This document shows positions 1 to 12,852 of a stretch of DNA of 64,000 nt, piece after piece. The DNA comes from Boesenbergia rotunda (lineage: Eukaryota > Streptophyta > Magnoliopsida > Zingiberales > Zingiberaceae). Numbering within the stretch: the first letter of the stretch is position 1; each line of letters opens with the position of its first letter. The notes under the pieces are model-generated. The model was given only the letters and a program-made list of their open reading frames with translations, was not told the DNA's origin and searched no databases. Where the stretch lies: positions 166,364 to 230,363 of the forward strand of contig JAGFNQ010007672.1 in NCBI GenBank assembly GCA_024364735.1, read 5' to 3'. A program made the position numbers and the translations under genes.

Positions 1-314
1 GGTTCTTGGGGGTACCATTGTGCTGTTAGTGCTAAAAGTCTCCAGCTCTTCCTCTCATTCTATATTCCATCTTGTAAAAAGGAAGAGGACAACCTTGTAA
101 AGGTTTTCTCCACCTTGAAGGAGGTTTTTCATAGTGGAGGTTGTGCGCGCGTGTGGATCCTTGGATTAGTCACCTCTCTGAGGTGGATACCAAGTAAACA
201 AAGGTGTTAGCATTGTTCTTATTGTTTTTATTTGTGCTTGGTTAACAATTTTTGTAGAGAAAAGCAAAAGTAACTATTCACCCCTCCCCCTCTAGTTGGG
301 CACCACGATCTACA
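1..314 (+). mobile_element. 3' end of a truncated SIRE-like Copia LTR
   Basis: This segment aligns by eye with the reverse complement of the Copia-C LTR ends at 12369-12700 and 44662-44980. Shared blocks include the lead-in TTGTAGAGAAAA, the landmark TTCACCCCTCCCCCTCTAG at about 276-294, and text around GGATCC and TAGTGGAGG. It ends in TCTACA at 314, a plausible LTR terminus in CA. No primer-binding site follows, so it is either a 3' LTR or a solo LTR cut by the window edge. It is diverged from C and therefore a relative rather than a copy of it. Confidence 0.7.
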
Positions 315-505
315 TGAAGAGGCCGACTGAGGGCCTAGAACGATGGTGCCGACTAGGGGCACAACATGAGGAGGCCGACTGAGGGTCTAGAACGATGGTT
401 CCGACTGGGGGCACAGCATGAGGAGGCCGACTGAGGATCTAGAATAGCGGTGCCGGCTGAGGGCGCAGGATGAGGAGGCCGACTGAGGGCCTAGAATGTT
501 GGTGC
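315..505. repeat. 52-bp tandem repeat, about 3.7 copies
   Basis: The core GGCCGACTGAGG recurs at 321, 373, 425 and 477, a constant period of 52 bp. Each unit also carries CTAGAA followed by a CGRTGGTGCCG-like segment. Copies differ by a few substitutions, so the array is not freshly expanded. It abuts the LTR end on its left. It has no reading frame of note. Confidence 0.9.
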
Positions 506-1015
506 GATTCGGTGGTACATCAAATAAAGCTTCCTCTGGCTCGGGCTTACCCCAGGAGCGTGGGCCGCCACGCGTCAGTTGGGAGCCTTACCGAGAGGGG
601 CGCGAGGGCAGGCCCGCGATAGTCTGGACGCTCGGTCAGATCAATTCTGAGAAACGTGGGTCGCCACGCGCCCGATCAAGAGCACTGAGCCGAGTGGTGT
701 GTGAGTGTATAGCTACACATGTCTTCCAGATGTTGTGAGTTTAGGATTCCTCCCTACTTGGGAGAATTGAAATTCAGTGGCGCTGTGAATCGAGTCATCT
801 TGGACTCGACCCTTCCGATTCAGGCCTTCCTGGTCTCGAGGGCCTTTTGGGGGCTTCCAACCCCCTTAGTCTTGATGATTACCCTTTTCTAGGACCTACC
901 TCTTCTCGTTCTCGAGGGAACTAGGTCGGGCTGCCCATATATGCCTTATATCCCCTGGGCTCCCGAGCCCACAAATCTATCTCCTGCTAATGAGGCGCCA
1001 GGCTGCCGGGTCAGA
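506..1015. other. GC-rich unclassified stretch, possibly decayed transposon
   Basis: Base composition is clearly richer in GC than the AT-rich DNA to its right. Two near-identical motifs, CGTGGGCCGCCACGCG near 559 and CGTGGGTCGCCACGCGC near 655, form imperfect palindromes. The 80-codon frame here shows no family features. The text resembles LTR or leader sequence of a retrotransposon, but I see no boundaries, binding site or coding domain. Confidence 0.3.
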
Positions 1016-4000
1016 TTGTACGTAAGCTGGCTTGGGATCATATACTATAATTGAATTATGGCATATATAATGTGAAGTTAATATACATTAAAATCCAATT
1101 GACTTCTCAACCAAACTAGAACCTTGTCTATAGTTGATCTGTGACACTGTTGAAAATCAAGTTATAAACATAGTTTATAGGTGTCATAATATGCAAGTCT
1201 CCTTCATTAGATATTTAATGATGGAGAAGAGAGTCTCGTATACATATGATCCTCTTTGACCTTTTTTCTCTGTTCTGAATTAGGTCCTTTAAATTGGTCA
1301 ACATCAGAACATTTTAACCTGAGGTGGACTTACAAAGATCTACTTAATTTATAAGCATGTTTATTTTAATTGCATTGTTCGGCGAAGGATGGGAGCATTT
1401 GAATTATCTGCCTTTTGTTATTATAGCAATTGTAGTAGATCCTAGTCTGTATATAGATTATGTAAAGAAAAATAAATCACGGATCAATTTATGATCGACC
1501 ATCAAATAACTAATAGGTAGGAGGTGTTTTTTTCGCCGAAAACATACATATGCCGGAAATTGATACATATTCTATTGTAGTAAATCTATTACCCTTTAAG
1601 TAGTTGAATAATTACATAGGGATAATAAAAGATAACTTTGATTAAACCCGTGGGCAGGTAACTTTGATTCATCTGCTCAAATCTCAACACTAGCTCAATT
1701 GAGCCCACATGATGTGAGCCAGTTGCCATTGTTGTGGATGACCACCGGCGAACAGACCGGCCCTAGGCAGTCGGGCACATGGGGTCCTGGGGCCCTGCAT
1801 CGCATGGCCACCACTAACCTAATGTGTCTCATGCTTGTGATCCTGCCCCACCTGAGAGAACAATCCAATTTGCTCTTGCACCTACAACATATATGGGTCT
1901 CAGCTAGTGAAGGTCGTTACTTGCTCAAAATCCCATGTCTTATGTTAGTTAGTTTAGTTAAAAATTAAAATCAACTGTAAACCGCCGCATGCCCACCTGC
2001 CATCATCAATAATCAACTGCAGAATCGTAGTCTAAGATTGGTCATAAAACTACAGTACTTCGGATGGCATTCCCCTGCGGAACGGCTTACGCTACACATG
2101 CCGGCACATGCCCGCAGAGGTCTCGAGGTAAGCTTGATTTGGCGAATCCATTATTCAAAATGCAAAATCTTATGTTTTAATTTAAACAAATGCAGATTGC
2201 TCTTCTTCCTCATATTGAGCCTTTAGAGACTTATGATTAGTTGAACCCCTGCATGTTCCTTGATCATGGTGGAAATTAATATAGTATCAGGGCGGCAGTT
2301 GCAGAGCCTTCATATGGTTTGCTTTTCTTGGGGCCCACGGGCAATAACTTAATTCCCCCATCTCGTTAGGACAGCGTCGTCACGTTGGCTTATTAACTCT
2401 CAAATGATAGGGATTCCGTATCAACATGGCAACATCTACCAGAAAAAACTGGAAACTGCAGATGCCCACCAATCTCAACCTTGTCTTCATTCTCTTCTTC
2501 CTCTTTTTATTTACTTTTATTAAACTGCATCGAGTCAGAATTCTCAGAGTAGGATTAAATAAGAGATATCCCCTATCAGGCCTCGTGCTCAGCTGTAAAG
2601 AGACAAACTTTCAGGGCGTTCTGGCGGGTTACGCAGTGAAGGCAAGTTGGCGATCGACTGAGATCGGTTATAGTCTTATAGATTACTTGTTGAATAATAT
2701 GCGTGGCGCCCCCGGCCACGACTCACATGGAAGCATTCAAACTCGGCTCCAAACCAAGCCGGCCTTCTCCTCTGCCCAAAATTAAACAATGATAAAACAT
2801 GCACGTTACCAGAAAGAAAGTGAGATAAAAAATATAGTATAATGACATAAAGAGGATCTATATAACTGATAAGATAATGATTTCATGATATTGTTATTAC
2901 TGTAAACAGGTTGATACTTTGGATAATAATATCGATCCTTTTAGCTCATCAAGCTCAAGGAACCAGTCACATAAAAAAAAAAAGAGGAAATCACGCATGA
3001 TAGGTGAGAAATTTTCCCTTTGACATTGTTGTCTCTTTATTGCTCTATAGTTTTTTTAGACATCTTCGTTGCATATTAATCCACGTCATCCATATTATTG
3101 AAAGAAGTTTTAGCATCAGCATCCAACAAAAATTCAAATCTTAGGCACATCATAGGTTCATGTATTATTGACATTATATTTTAAGGCCACAAGTTTAGTA
3201 ATAGATATTTTTTTAGGCAATTGTGCCTGGTCTCTCGACCATAATAATGATGGCAAAATACGATTTGTCTCTCAACCATAATAATGTACCAAGATGTTAT
3301 GTCATAACATGACATTCACATGTTTGATTAATTCTAAGCTGGCATAGGTCAGTGAAGCTGCACAAGATTTAGGTTCTATAGTGCTTTTGGTAAATGAATA
3401 GATTTCTTCATCTTCAAAGTTCTAAATTCTAACTGAATCAAAAAAACATTTAGCAACTTCAATTGGAAAATTTACCGTTTGTTAGCTATCTAAAAGGTGA
3501 AGACACTGGCGAGAGACGTTGGCAACTCAACCACTTTTGTAGTGGTGGCTGGGCCACCGCCCACAATGGTCCACTGAACTAAACATCCGCAGCCGCGACA
3601 AATCTCATGAGGTTTATAGTTTAATATTATTTTTCTTAGTTGATATGAAATATTTCAATTTATTTTCATTAATTTTGGATTGATTGATTCAGCGGTCACC
3701 AAATTAAATCGAAAAATACTCAGAAGAACCTATCAACCAATTATTCTTATTCATTAAATCTGAAATTTAATCCTTAAATATCTAAAAACACCATTGCTTC
3801 TAATGATCGAGGACGTGCATTTAAGACACTCGACGCTTTTCTTTTTCTTTCAAACAGATCGAGTTTAATTAATTGTAGAAGAAGAAAAAAACCGTTAACG
3901 AAGGGGGAGGTCGGTGAGTGATGGATGGCATCATCGCGGGAGTCATGTCCAGGGACCAGGCCACCTGCAGGGTCTTGAATGAAGCTTCCTGTCCTGTCTT

Positions 4001-7000
4001 ACTTTCGCTGGCCATGGACCGTCTGACGCTTTATGGTCAGTCAATCAGTCAAATTGTCATCCATGACTCACCCACCAACCCTTATTTGCGTATTTAGTCT
4101 TCATCTTTTGGACGGTGGGATGGGATTGGGTCAATGTCCGTTACCTAATTAAACTGAAACGGGCGACAGAGCATTTATGGCCAGACACTGACTGACTACC
4201 TGTTTTCTCTCTTTATATACAGATACATCAATACTGAGATTTTATGAAAGGAAAACAATTTGATTGAATCAATTAGATTAGTAAATCTCATGGCCAAACT
4301 CTTGGCGGATTAGATTTCAGAAACATTGATTTGGTAATTTTGGCAATACTCAATTATATGAGTTGAGGTGGATTGACGATGAGATTCCAGTCCAATATAC
4401 TGATGAAAGGTCTGATTAGTTGATTTGGCATGATCAGAGATGAGACATGGCTTAAATCGGCAAGCCTAGATGAGCCTCCACAGAACAGGTCATCAAAGCA
4501 GATAAATATTGTCGGTATAGCTAGCGACTATGAACTTAACATGACATGCATTTTGCCTGATCCTAAATGCTCATCATTTCAAACTTGGAGTCTTTGCCGA
4601 TGAGGGATTATGGCCCGATTGTTCCATAACTATATCATACTTGGGCACTTGATCCAACATTACATCCAACAATCTATCTCGGCTCTATCTTCCAACCTTG
4701 AAAACTTAGCTTACCTGGAAGTATCATTGCAACATATATGTCTCTTTTGACTGGTTTAGCACTTTTAAGTAGTTGTCACAAAGCTCATAAACTTTATGCA
4801 AAGTGATCAAACATTTGATTGCACTAAACGCGCATGTTGCCTAATTGAGCCTGCATTTGAAACGCAGCGGTAGGCAATTGGTTGCACAAGCGTGTACTGC
4901 ACGGCCAGAGTGAGAGATATCCTTGGTAGTGGAAATGTTATGTGCAAAATTTGCTTACAACACATCGCACTTGTAATTAAGGTGTTCGGTGCAATGGAAT
5001 TGATAAGAATTGAAATAAGTAGTATCAAAATATATATTACTTATACATGGAATGAAATTCATTTGTATTTATTTCTTTTAGATAAATATATATAGTTGGA
5101 AGCCCTCAAGTTCTTATTTTATTTATTTAAGATTGCGACAATAACTTTTAAAATCCTTATCAACTATATATCATCTGCTATGCTCAACCTCATTTAAATT
5201 CTCACGATTCTTTTATAAATACTTTTTTTAAAAAATGTTTAGGAAAGTTTGATATCACTATCACAATGATAGTATATTTTTACAATAAATAATTTATTCA
5301 GTTACTTAGAGTTGCTTGGTTTGGCATAACTTGTTTGGCTCTCTAACTAAAATTAAATATTATAAGTAGGCAAGACATATCATTCATATTCATAGATATT
5401 TCTATGTAAATAATTTATTTAGCTTGTTCAACTCGCAACATTTTTGCTTAGGCAACTTGCTTGATCAATTCATTTAGCTTTTTCTAACTAATCCACTTTG
5501 CTTAATTTGTTGAACTTGCTTAGCTTATATTGATATTAATTTTCCCAACTAATCTACTTAATCAACCCTCTTGACAGTACTCTTTCATCATTATTAGTCA
5601 AATTTATCAATCTAGTATATTGCACTTTCGTTTTTATATATAGTGAAATCTGGATGAGCAAATTCTTTGGAAAACATATATTCTTTTTAGCTGGATTACA
5701 ATTTTGAGTTAGGTTTAACCTTTAAAGATTAGGATTATGAACTTTATATCGACTCACAAAGTTGCCTAAGCATGAGTCTTCTTTTGATTTCTTTTACTTT
5801 TTTTATTTGAAGTAGATGACCACAATTTAGACACTTTATTGGGTTGTCATTAACCAAATTTGGCTATTCTTAATTTGTGTCCCAACATGGATCTCAATAA
5901 CACTAAGATATTGGCATGGTGAAGTGAGAACACTAGCTGCCCAACACGCATGAACTGACCACGGCTGACAAGGCTCGGCATCCACCTGTATGCGCAATGT
6001 TTAGGTTAGACTAAGGGACAATCCAGTGGAATTATTTTTTTCCTTTCTCTACTTAGTTGAATTATGGCTTAATTGAAAAATTTCTACTAATTCTTTCATG
6101 TCTACTCTTTCCTAAATTATGGCCAATTAACCAATTAAATCACCCACGCTCTCATGTAAGTGTTTCATGTATAATGTATGATTCAATGTACATTGTGCGA
6201 TTAATAATGATTAATTAGACCGGGTAAAGTCAAATTTAAAATAATTGATTTAGCTAGTCCCATAAAAATTTTCTATTGACTGTCAAGCTCAGTGCGTGAT
6301 TAACTAAAAAAATCATTAATTAAATTAGATAATGTTAAATTTGGGATGACCGATCCGATTTTATAAAAATTTTCTATTGATTACCAAGATAAATTAAAAA
6401 ACACTTACAATGGATGATTAGAAATCTAACCTTCTATGAGTATACGTCCATTTAGAGAAACACTACACGATTAACTAGCACGTATTAGTGATAGCGTTTT
6501 ATCAGGAATGTCTCACTCACGTAATTATAGAAATCATCAATTAATAGGGGTTGATACATTGGCGACACAGTGCCGACACGTTGGCCGTTGCCTCTGTCTT
6601 TCATCAGCTTTTTGTTTTCTGAGAAGAACATGTGGCATTAATTTGGGCTGCATGCTCGGAAGATGTTAACTGGCATTAATTAGACTCCATTCGTGCATAA
6701 AAGTTTTGGTCGATCTAAACTTGGCACGTAACTTTATTCACATGGAGTGTTGCATGCGCTTCCAACAGTGGAAGAGGGTGGTCACCGAGGATGATCAGAG
6801 TCCACATCTTGCTTCAATTTCTGATCAGAGGATGTAGAATTAAAAAGGTAAAAAGAAATTCTTCTTTTAAAACATATCTTTTCACGAGGATTTAACCATT
6901 ACATCTTTATCACTCATCCATTTTGATGATATTTGGTCCTTAGTAGCCGTGAACAAATCATGAACAGACGCAATTACTTGTCCATTAGTGTGGGATTTGG

Positions 7001-7350
7001 TCTCAGCGCATGTTCGACTACAATTAATTAACCCATTGCAATGGATAACGAGGTAATTAAACTCCCTTTGACGAGCTATAGGTGAACTGGTGACTGCATT
7101 TATGTTACAACGGACACGTCTTAGGTGAAACCTTCACGTGCCGTTTACATGCATTTCCAATTTTTTTTTTTTTTACTCACAGCCACAAGAAATCAAAACA
7201 AACAAAAAAAAACAACATTCACATGCGATTTTTGCGTGAAGAGGCCACGGCGGCGACGAAGCAGGCCCCTTCCGCGTAAAATGTGGCTTCAACCAAAGAC
7301 AATTTTGGGTTTTGACTAAAACAGCCTTCATGCATGCATGCAGCCATCTG
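1016..7350. other. AT-rich intergenic DNA without a supported gene
   Basis: I see no open frame with a recognisable domain, no tRNA or rRNA gene and no clear transposon boundary. The longest frame (2426-2785, 119 codons) has one hydrophobic stretch and nothing else. Small features seen are a diverged direct repeat at about 6213-6290 and 6319-6395 sharing ATAAAAATTTTCTATTGA, and several homopolymer runs. It may hold decayed short elements or regulatory DNA of a gene outside the window, but nothing here proves that. Confidence 0.5.
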
Positions 7351-7387
7351 CAACAGCAACAGCGACAGCGACAGCGACAGCGACAGC
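7351..7387. repeat. (CAGCGA)n microsatellite
   Basis: Five to six hexamer units, starting as CAACAG and continuing as CGACAG, lie in this short tract. On the minus strand it would encode alternating Leu and Ser, which accounts for the short reading frame there; that frame is not a real gene. Confidence 0.9.
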
Positions 7388-9137
7388 TCTATGAACTTTT
7401 TTTGTTTTTTTGACCAATCCATTAGTGCCAATAATATAGCTCGCAGTTTCACACCTATTTTTTTCTCACAATCACATCTATGATCTATCCCATCCATTTT
7501 TCATTTGACGTTTCGGCTACCGGACAAATCGAGGTGATTCCCACAAGTTACTATCGGTCTTTCCACGAAGAGCACAAGGCCACGTACTCAACCAACTGCT
7601 CTCCCTTTTATGACTGGTCTAGTGGGGACTGCGATCTGATTAATTGGAGTTTTATTTCGGCTGTTTGCGCTCAACGATGGAAGTTAACCCCCGTCGAATA
7701 AGACGGCTCAGAGAATGCCCTCCACTAGGAGCCACTGTGTATGATTTGGGCTCCTTTTCGGGGTCTTTTCAGCCATATTATTCCACCACTTGTCACGGAT
7801 ATTAATGAATCGGGAGCCCCCAATAATTGAGGACTTCGAATTTGTGTTAATCATTAGGTCTACACTTCACAATATTCTTCACACACAATAGCAACGTCCA
7901 CCATGCTTGCATGCAATGAGTAGCTTCCTATGTCCTTGGAGAATTTCTAATGTATTATTTAACGTTCTCACAATGATCACGCCACTGGTGAGATGGCAAC
8001 TTGCAAACATCCGGCCGGCCACATCTCCATATGTTTACATCAATAATAAGAGAACATCTGGATGGAACATCATTTAGCTAGAAACCCAAACATCATGCTG
8101 GAACGGAGTTGATCCAACATTTGGTCAGCTCCAAGTGGCTAATTAAATGAGAGGTCAGCTAATAACGTCTCGAACCCTTAGGCAGTTGTATTAAAATTAG
8201 CTTTAGATTATAGCGATAATGTCGGTTAGCATATATGGGTAGGTATGCTATGGAACATCAGAGTTTTGTCAAGCCTGGGCATTAACGCATAGTGCAAGAG
8301 ATCACATCAATTGCAGACATGACAAGCACATTATTGATAGTGACGTCACTTAGTCATTAGTGTTAAGGCATATGCATTATGGTAATAATAATGACCGTAG
8401 ACACCTTCAACCAAAGCAGACGTCCCAGTCATTCGATATTTTATCAAAAGACGCACATAAAAAATCGTAATTATTAAAAAGCATCATGAGATTTGGTTTT
8501 TACCAAAGGGTGCACCAAATTTTTTTTTCTTTTTATACCCCTCTCGCCAAAAATTTCCTTTCTCAGTTAACTTTCCGAGGTGTCCGAACCACTTGTTCAG
8601 AGTTTTCAATTTAAAATAAAAGATTGTGGTTCGAATGTCTCAGGGATTCTCCTTTTTTCACCCTACATATATATTTTTACCTTGCACAACTCGACTCATC
8701 ATGAATTATTTACTGTATTTTGCTGCGATTGCAAAAGAGAGAGTTAAAAGCGGCAGTATGTTGTAGAAGTGACTTCAAAAGTCGACTTAAAAGAATTGTT
8801 GATGAAGATAGGTGTTGAAGGAGAAACTTCAAGTAATAATTTGTTTGGTAGAAGGAAGAAAAAAGATTTAGTAATGTACATATGATTGACTACTTAAAAT
8901 TTGTGTATACAGTGAAAAGAAATAGTATAAGAGTTCTTATAGGATTTATTTCAACTAGACCATATTCTGCTCTGATATGGTAGCAGACCTAGTTTTATAC
9001 ATGATCAACTCTTTCTACTAATTTTTAGTTTGGAGGACTCTAATGGTGTCATGCATTACATAAATAGGGTTCTTAGAATTTGTTTAACCTTAGGATAAAT
9101 TCATGCTTGAAAACCACCTCGAGTCCGATGTCATACC
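7388..9137. other. AT-rich intergenic DNA
   Basis: No supported gene. A 73-codon frame at 7480-7701 has no recognisable motif. A short GGTTCGAATGTC near 8627 resembles a polymerase III box B, but no box A lies at the right distance. The right part (from about 8750) may belong to the 5' region of the MULE that follows; I could not find terminal inverted repeats. Confidence 0.4.
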
Positions 9138-9290
9138 ATATCAGGCCCAAGAAGGGCCTGATATCTTACCATATCAGGTCCGAGGAGGGCCTGATATCCT
9201 TTGATATCAGACCCTAAGAGGGATGATATCATCTTATATCAGTCCATCATGGGCCTGATATCATACCATATCAGGCCCCATTGATGGATT
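9138..9290. repeat. Tandem array of palindromic 32-33 bp units
   Basis: Four to five tandem units each read ATATCAGGCCC, a short loop, then GGGCCTGATAT. The first is a perfect 11-bp stem (9138-9148 with 9154-9164) around a 5-base loop. Later units begin at about 9171, 9203 and 9236, with a half unit at about 9268, and carry a few mismatches. The array lies about 100 bp upstream of the MULE exon. Direct repetition of an inverted repeat suggests subterminal transposase-binding sites or a hairpin-forming satellite. Confidence 0.85.
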
Positions 9291-9391
9291 GATACTGGAT
9301 CTGTATCGATGCTTGTTTGCTTTTTGAATTACTAAAACACTTGATTATGAATTTGAAAGTTTACCAAATTTAATTGTAATTTATTTTTCAG

Positions 9392-11033
9392 GGATGATAA
9401 TGTTGTTGACGAAATTCTCTCAGAGATATGGAATACGCTTGACGATAATGCTATCATGCGGAATATAACATAAATATCCAGTAATAATATTCCATTATCT
9501 TCCAAGTATAGTGGTAAAAGAATTATAAGGAATTTGACATTTGATCTAAATGAAGAAGCAAGTAATCTAGAAGATGAGTGTCTGAATTCTTCTACAAGAC
9601 TTTTTGAATACTTTGAGCCAACGTGAAGTGAGTTCTAAGTTCTACAAGACTTGTTGATGGAAGATCATGAAATTCGAAATGCAGATGAATTATAACCCAG
9701 TACAAGTGTACTAGAATTCCAAGCTGATGATATGCAAATTGAGCAATATGAATTTCTCCCAGATCAGTACAGTGACTTAGAGGAGGAGTTTTCAATAGCT
9801 GATGATCCTTATATTTTGAATTCTCGATTGCTAGCTGGGCCAATTGGAGAGACAGAGGCAAGAGATAAGCATGATTTTTTTTTTTTGTGGGACAGATTTT
9901 TCCATCTAGACAAGAATTCAAGAATGCACTTGTGAAACATGCCATGGATAAGCATATGAGATATAACATAGTTGACACCTGAAAAAATATAGTTAAAGCA
10001 GTGTGCTTTAACCAACCATATACATGGAGAGTAGTTGCCCAGGGGGAAGTAGAGTTCACTGTTACAAAATATGTAAAGGAACATCAATGTGGAACTGTTA
10101 GGGAAAGTGCTGATCATCATGCATGCTTTTCGTCATTTGTTGCATTTTTTGTTGAAGAGTAATTTTTTCATAATGAACAATACAAACCAAGTATGATTAT
10201 ATCAGATATTAAAGCTAGGTTTGGAGTGACCATATCATATACAAAAGTATATATAGCCAGGGAGAAAGCGTTGAAAAAGATCGTTGGAGATTATGATGAG
10301 GCATATAGATATCTTCCACAATATCTGCGTGAGTTAAGAGCTAGGGATCCTGAAACTTAAGTCGCACTATACAGGAATGGTAACAATGAGTTCCAGCGGT
10401 GTTTTTGGGATTTTGGTGCTTGTCGAAGGGTGTTCAGGTCTTATTTGCGTAAACTTATCGGAATTGATGCAACACATCTAAGAGGGAAGTATCCAGGTGT
10501 ATTGTTGATTGCTACAACGATCAATGGTAATGACAATGTTCTTCCAGTTGCCTTTGGAATAGCTGAAATTGAATGTGGGTCTACATGGGAGTGGTTTTTG
10601 GAGCATACAAAGAGGTTCTTTGCTGTCGATGAATAGTCAATAACCATAGTATCAGATAGACATCATGACATTATATTAGCAGTTAGGAAAGTGTACATAA
10701 ACGTCCATCATGCTTTTTGTTACCACCACATGTCTTGTAATATGGTAACGGATACTGGAAGTAGAGCAACTTTAGATTTGTTTTGGGCAGCAACACGAGC
10801 AAACACAACATTCCAATATAATCTCATAATGCAGTTAATGCTTGAAAAACATCCAGATGCCCATAAGTAGCTTCAGAACATTGACCCTAAAAGGTGGGCT
10901 AATGCACACTTTACTGGGAGAAGGTACAGAATGCTAACCACTGATTGTGTGGAGAGTTTAAATGCTTTGTTCAAAAATACACGTGAACTTCCCAAAAACA
11001 GGTTAAATGATAATACAAGAAGAAAGGTAACTC
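9392..11033 (+). pseudogene. Mutator-like (MULE) transposase, degenerate
   Basis: Intact MULE transposases cut and paste DNA from terminal inverted repeats. Here the coding trace begins after TTATTTTTCAG (9381-9391), a good splice acceptor. It includes GQIFPSRQEFKNAL (a MuDR N-terminal block), TKYVKEHQCG, then the transposase core with IGIDATHLRGKYPGVLL, a VSDRHHDI block and CVESLNALFK. The probable catalytic D, D and E are therefore still visible. The frame is broken by several stops (for example after VAFFVEE, after RARDPET and after FFAVDE) and by a shift in the T run near 9880. The trace stops where Copia-O enters at 11039, with AATGG (11034-11038) as the likely target duplication; the remainder should lie beyond the window. 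Confidence 0.88.
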
Positions 11034-11038
11034 AATGG

Positions 11039-12368
11039 TGTTGAACCGGTGTCGTCGATAGAGGTGAAATCATCTTTCGCGAAAACTTTCGATCGTATAC
11101 TTACGAATATTGGTTCTAAACAGAGCGTTAGTAGCACAACGAAAAATAACATAGAAAAATAAAGACAACACAACTCAGAATGCATATGGGATTTACTTGG
11201 TTCCTAACCCGCCAGGGTCAGTACATCTAAGGCCTAAGTACGGGAACGCTCGTCCACTAGTGGTTTCCTTTCCGGACTTTCTAGAGGCGGAAAAACCCGT
11301 CTTACAGTGCAAGAGTTACAAACAAAAAGATAGATAAATTGAAATGCAGAATATAAACTCAAACCGAACAAACAGAATTGAAACTCGACCGATCTGGACC
11401 TCCGAAGTGCCGTGCACTTCCTCCTGGTCGTAGAGCTTTGTCGTTAGCGCTTTGTCGTCACTTGGAAAGCTTAGAATGGTTTCGGAAAGTTATGTTTTGA
11501 GTTGAGGGGTCGAAGCCCCTTTTATAGCCTTCATTGGGGCGCCTGTGTTGAAGGGGGCGCCTCACAAGGCTTGGTCAAAGCTTATCTCTGCGCCGAACTC
11601 GCCGCAGCCGATAAAACTCTTGACCAGGGCACCCTGGACCATTGAGGCGCCTCAAAAGGCTTGGTCAAACCTCATCTTTACGCTCAACTTACAGCAGTCG
11701 ATAAGGCCTTTGACCAGGGCGCCTGTGTTCATTGAGGCGCCTCATTGAACACAGGTGCCTCCTTCAATGAGGCGCCTGGCTTCATTAGGGCGCCTCCTTC
11801 AATGGGGGGCCTAGCAGCTTGGCTTCCAGCTGTGTTGTGTGTTGTTTGCCTGATTTATCTTCCATTCTAGGTACCTGCAAGATACATAAATACAAAGCAA
11901 ACACATATACAACCTTAGCCTTAGTGAATTGGTTCTGACTTCGGATTTCTACGAAACCCTAGGTCAAACCGACGCCTAATGTTCCCTTCCGGGGGAACGC
12001 GCCTTTCACCTACTCCTTTTAGGAGAAGTTTTGCCAACCAGTCCATTCGGTTGGACTTTTACTTTTTTGCCAACTAGTCCATTCGGTTGGACTTTTACTT
12101 ATCCTTCGATACTCTTGGATCTCGAGACGTCCAAACCTCAACCCTTCTTTACTTATGTCCTTAGTTATCGCTCAGCTAAGTTGCTTAATCCCTCAGACAA
12201 CGACTTCGTGCCCAAACCATAGGTCCAGGACTTAGTGCCTAACTTCACTCATCAGGACTTTTGCCCAATTCGTTGAACCAAGTCTTCGTGCCCAACCCTT
12301 GGCCAAGACTTAGTGCTCAATTCCAGGAACCAGGACTTAGTGTCTAGCTTCACTCACCAGGTCTTAGT
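11039..12368 (-). mobile_element. Copia-O LTR, part 1 (promoter-proximal portion)
   Basis: In the minus direction this is the downstream part of a SIRE-like LTR that ends in TTCAACA at 11039. It holds, in LTR order, a degenerate repeat built on CAGGACTTAGTGCC (about 12220-12368), a block conserved with D1 and D2 (about 11955-12035), an array of GGCGCC palindromes (11535-11810), a TATA box CTATAAAAGGGG (minus, 11517-11528) and TTCACCTCTATC near the end. Copia-C interrupts it at 12368. The LTR resumes at 45601 and again at 49223, giving about 1.5 kb in total. Confidence 0.8.
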
Positions 12369-12852
12369 AGTAAGATCGCTTGCGTTGCTAGAGGGGGGGG
12401 GGTGAATAACACTTTTTCTCGATTTTCTCTACAAAGATGTTAGCGTAATACAAACAAAAATATATGAAAACAAAAGAACAATGCTAACTCAGAGTATTTT
12501 TACATGGTATCCACCCGAACGGGTGACTAATCCAAAGATCCACGCGGTTGCACACTCTCCACTATGAAACCCTCCTTCAAAGGTGGAGAAACCTTTACAA
12601 AGAACGTCTTCTTCCTCTTTACAAGTTGCGATGAAGAACGAGAGGAAGATCTGATCAAACGGGGCACGAGCAACACTTCAGTATAGTAAAAAACCGTACC
12701 ATTCACGTGTGGAAAAGTCCCCTTTTTATAAGAGAATAGGACAACTTCGCAAGCTGTCCAGCCCCGCACCAGTCGACTGCCAAAAGGGCAGTCGACTGGT
12801 CTAGCTTTAAATGCTAGCCAACAGCTAGTTTTTAGGGTTGACCAGTCGACTG
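12369..12852 (-). mobile_element. Copia-C 3' LTR, distal piece
   Basis: This aligns closely with 44662-45140 of the 5' LTR, with several scattered substitutions (for example GATCGCTT against GATTGCTT). In LTR direction it ends with TATA-like CTTATAAAAAGGG (minus, 12723-12733), a transcribed-looking segment, a homopyrimidine run and the terminus. Three CAGTCGACTG palindromes (12771, 12790, 12843) lie just upstream of the TATA box. Copia-F is inserted at 12852. Confidence 0.88.

Noticed and set aside
2426..2785. 119-codon frame with a hydrophobic segment
   Set aside because: No recognisable domain, no clear promoter or conserved neighbour; a frame of this length is expected by chance in 8 kb of plant intergenic DNA.
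4807..5095. Overlapping frames on both strands
   Set aside because: Mirror frames of 67-73 codons without motifs; likely chance.
7219..7701. Three short frames around the CAGCGA microsatellite
   Set aside because: Composition is driven by the microsatellite or lacks motifs.
8560..8650. Possible tRNA or SINE (GGTTCGAATGTC near 8627)
   Set aside because: No box A at the required distance and no cloverleaf by eye.
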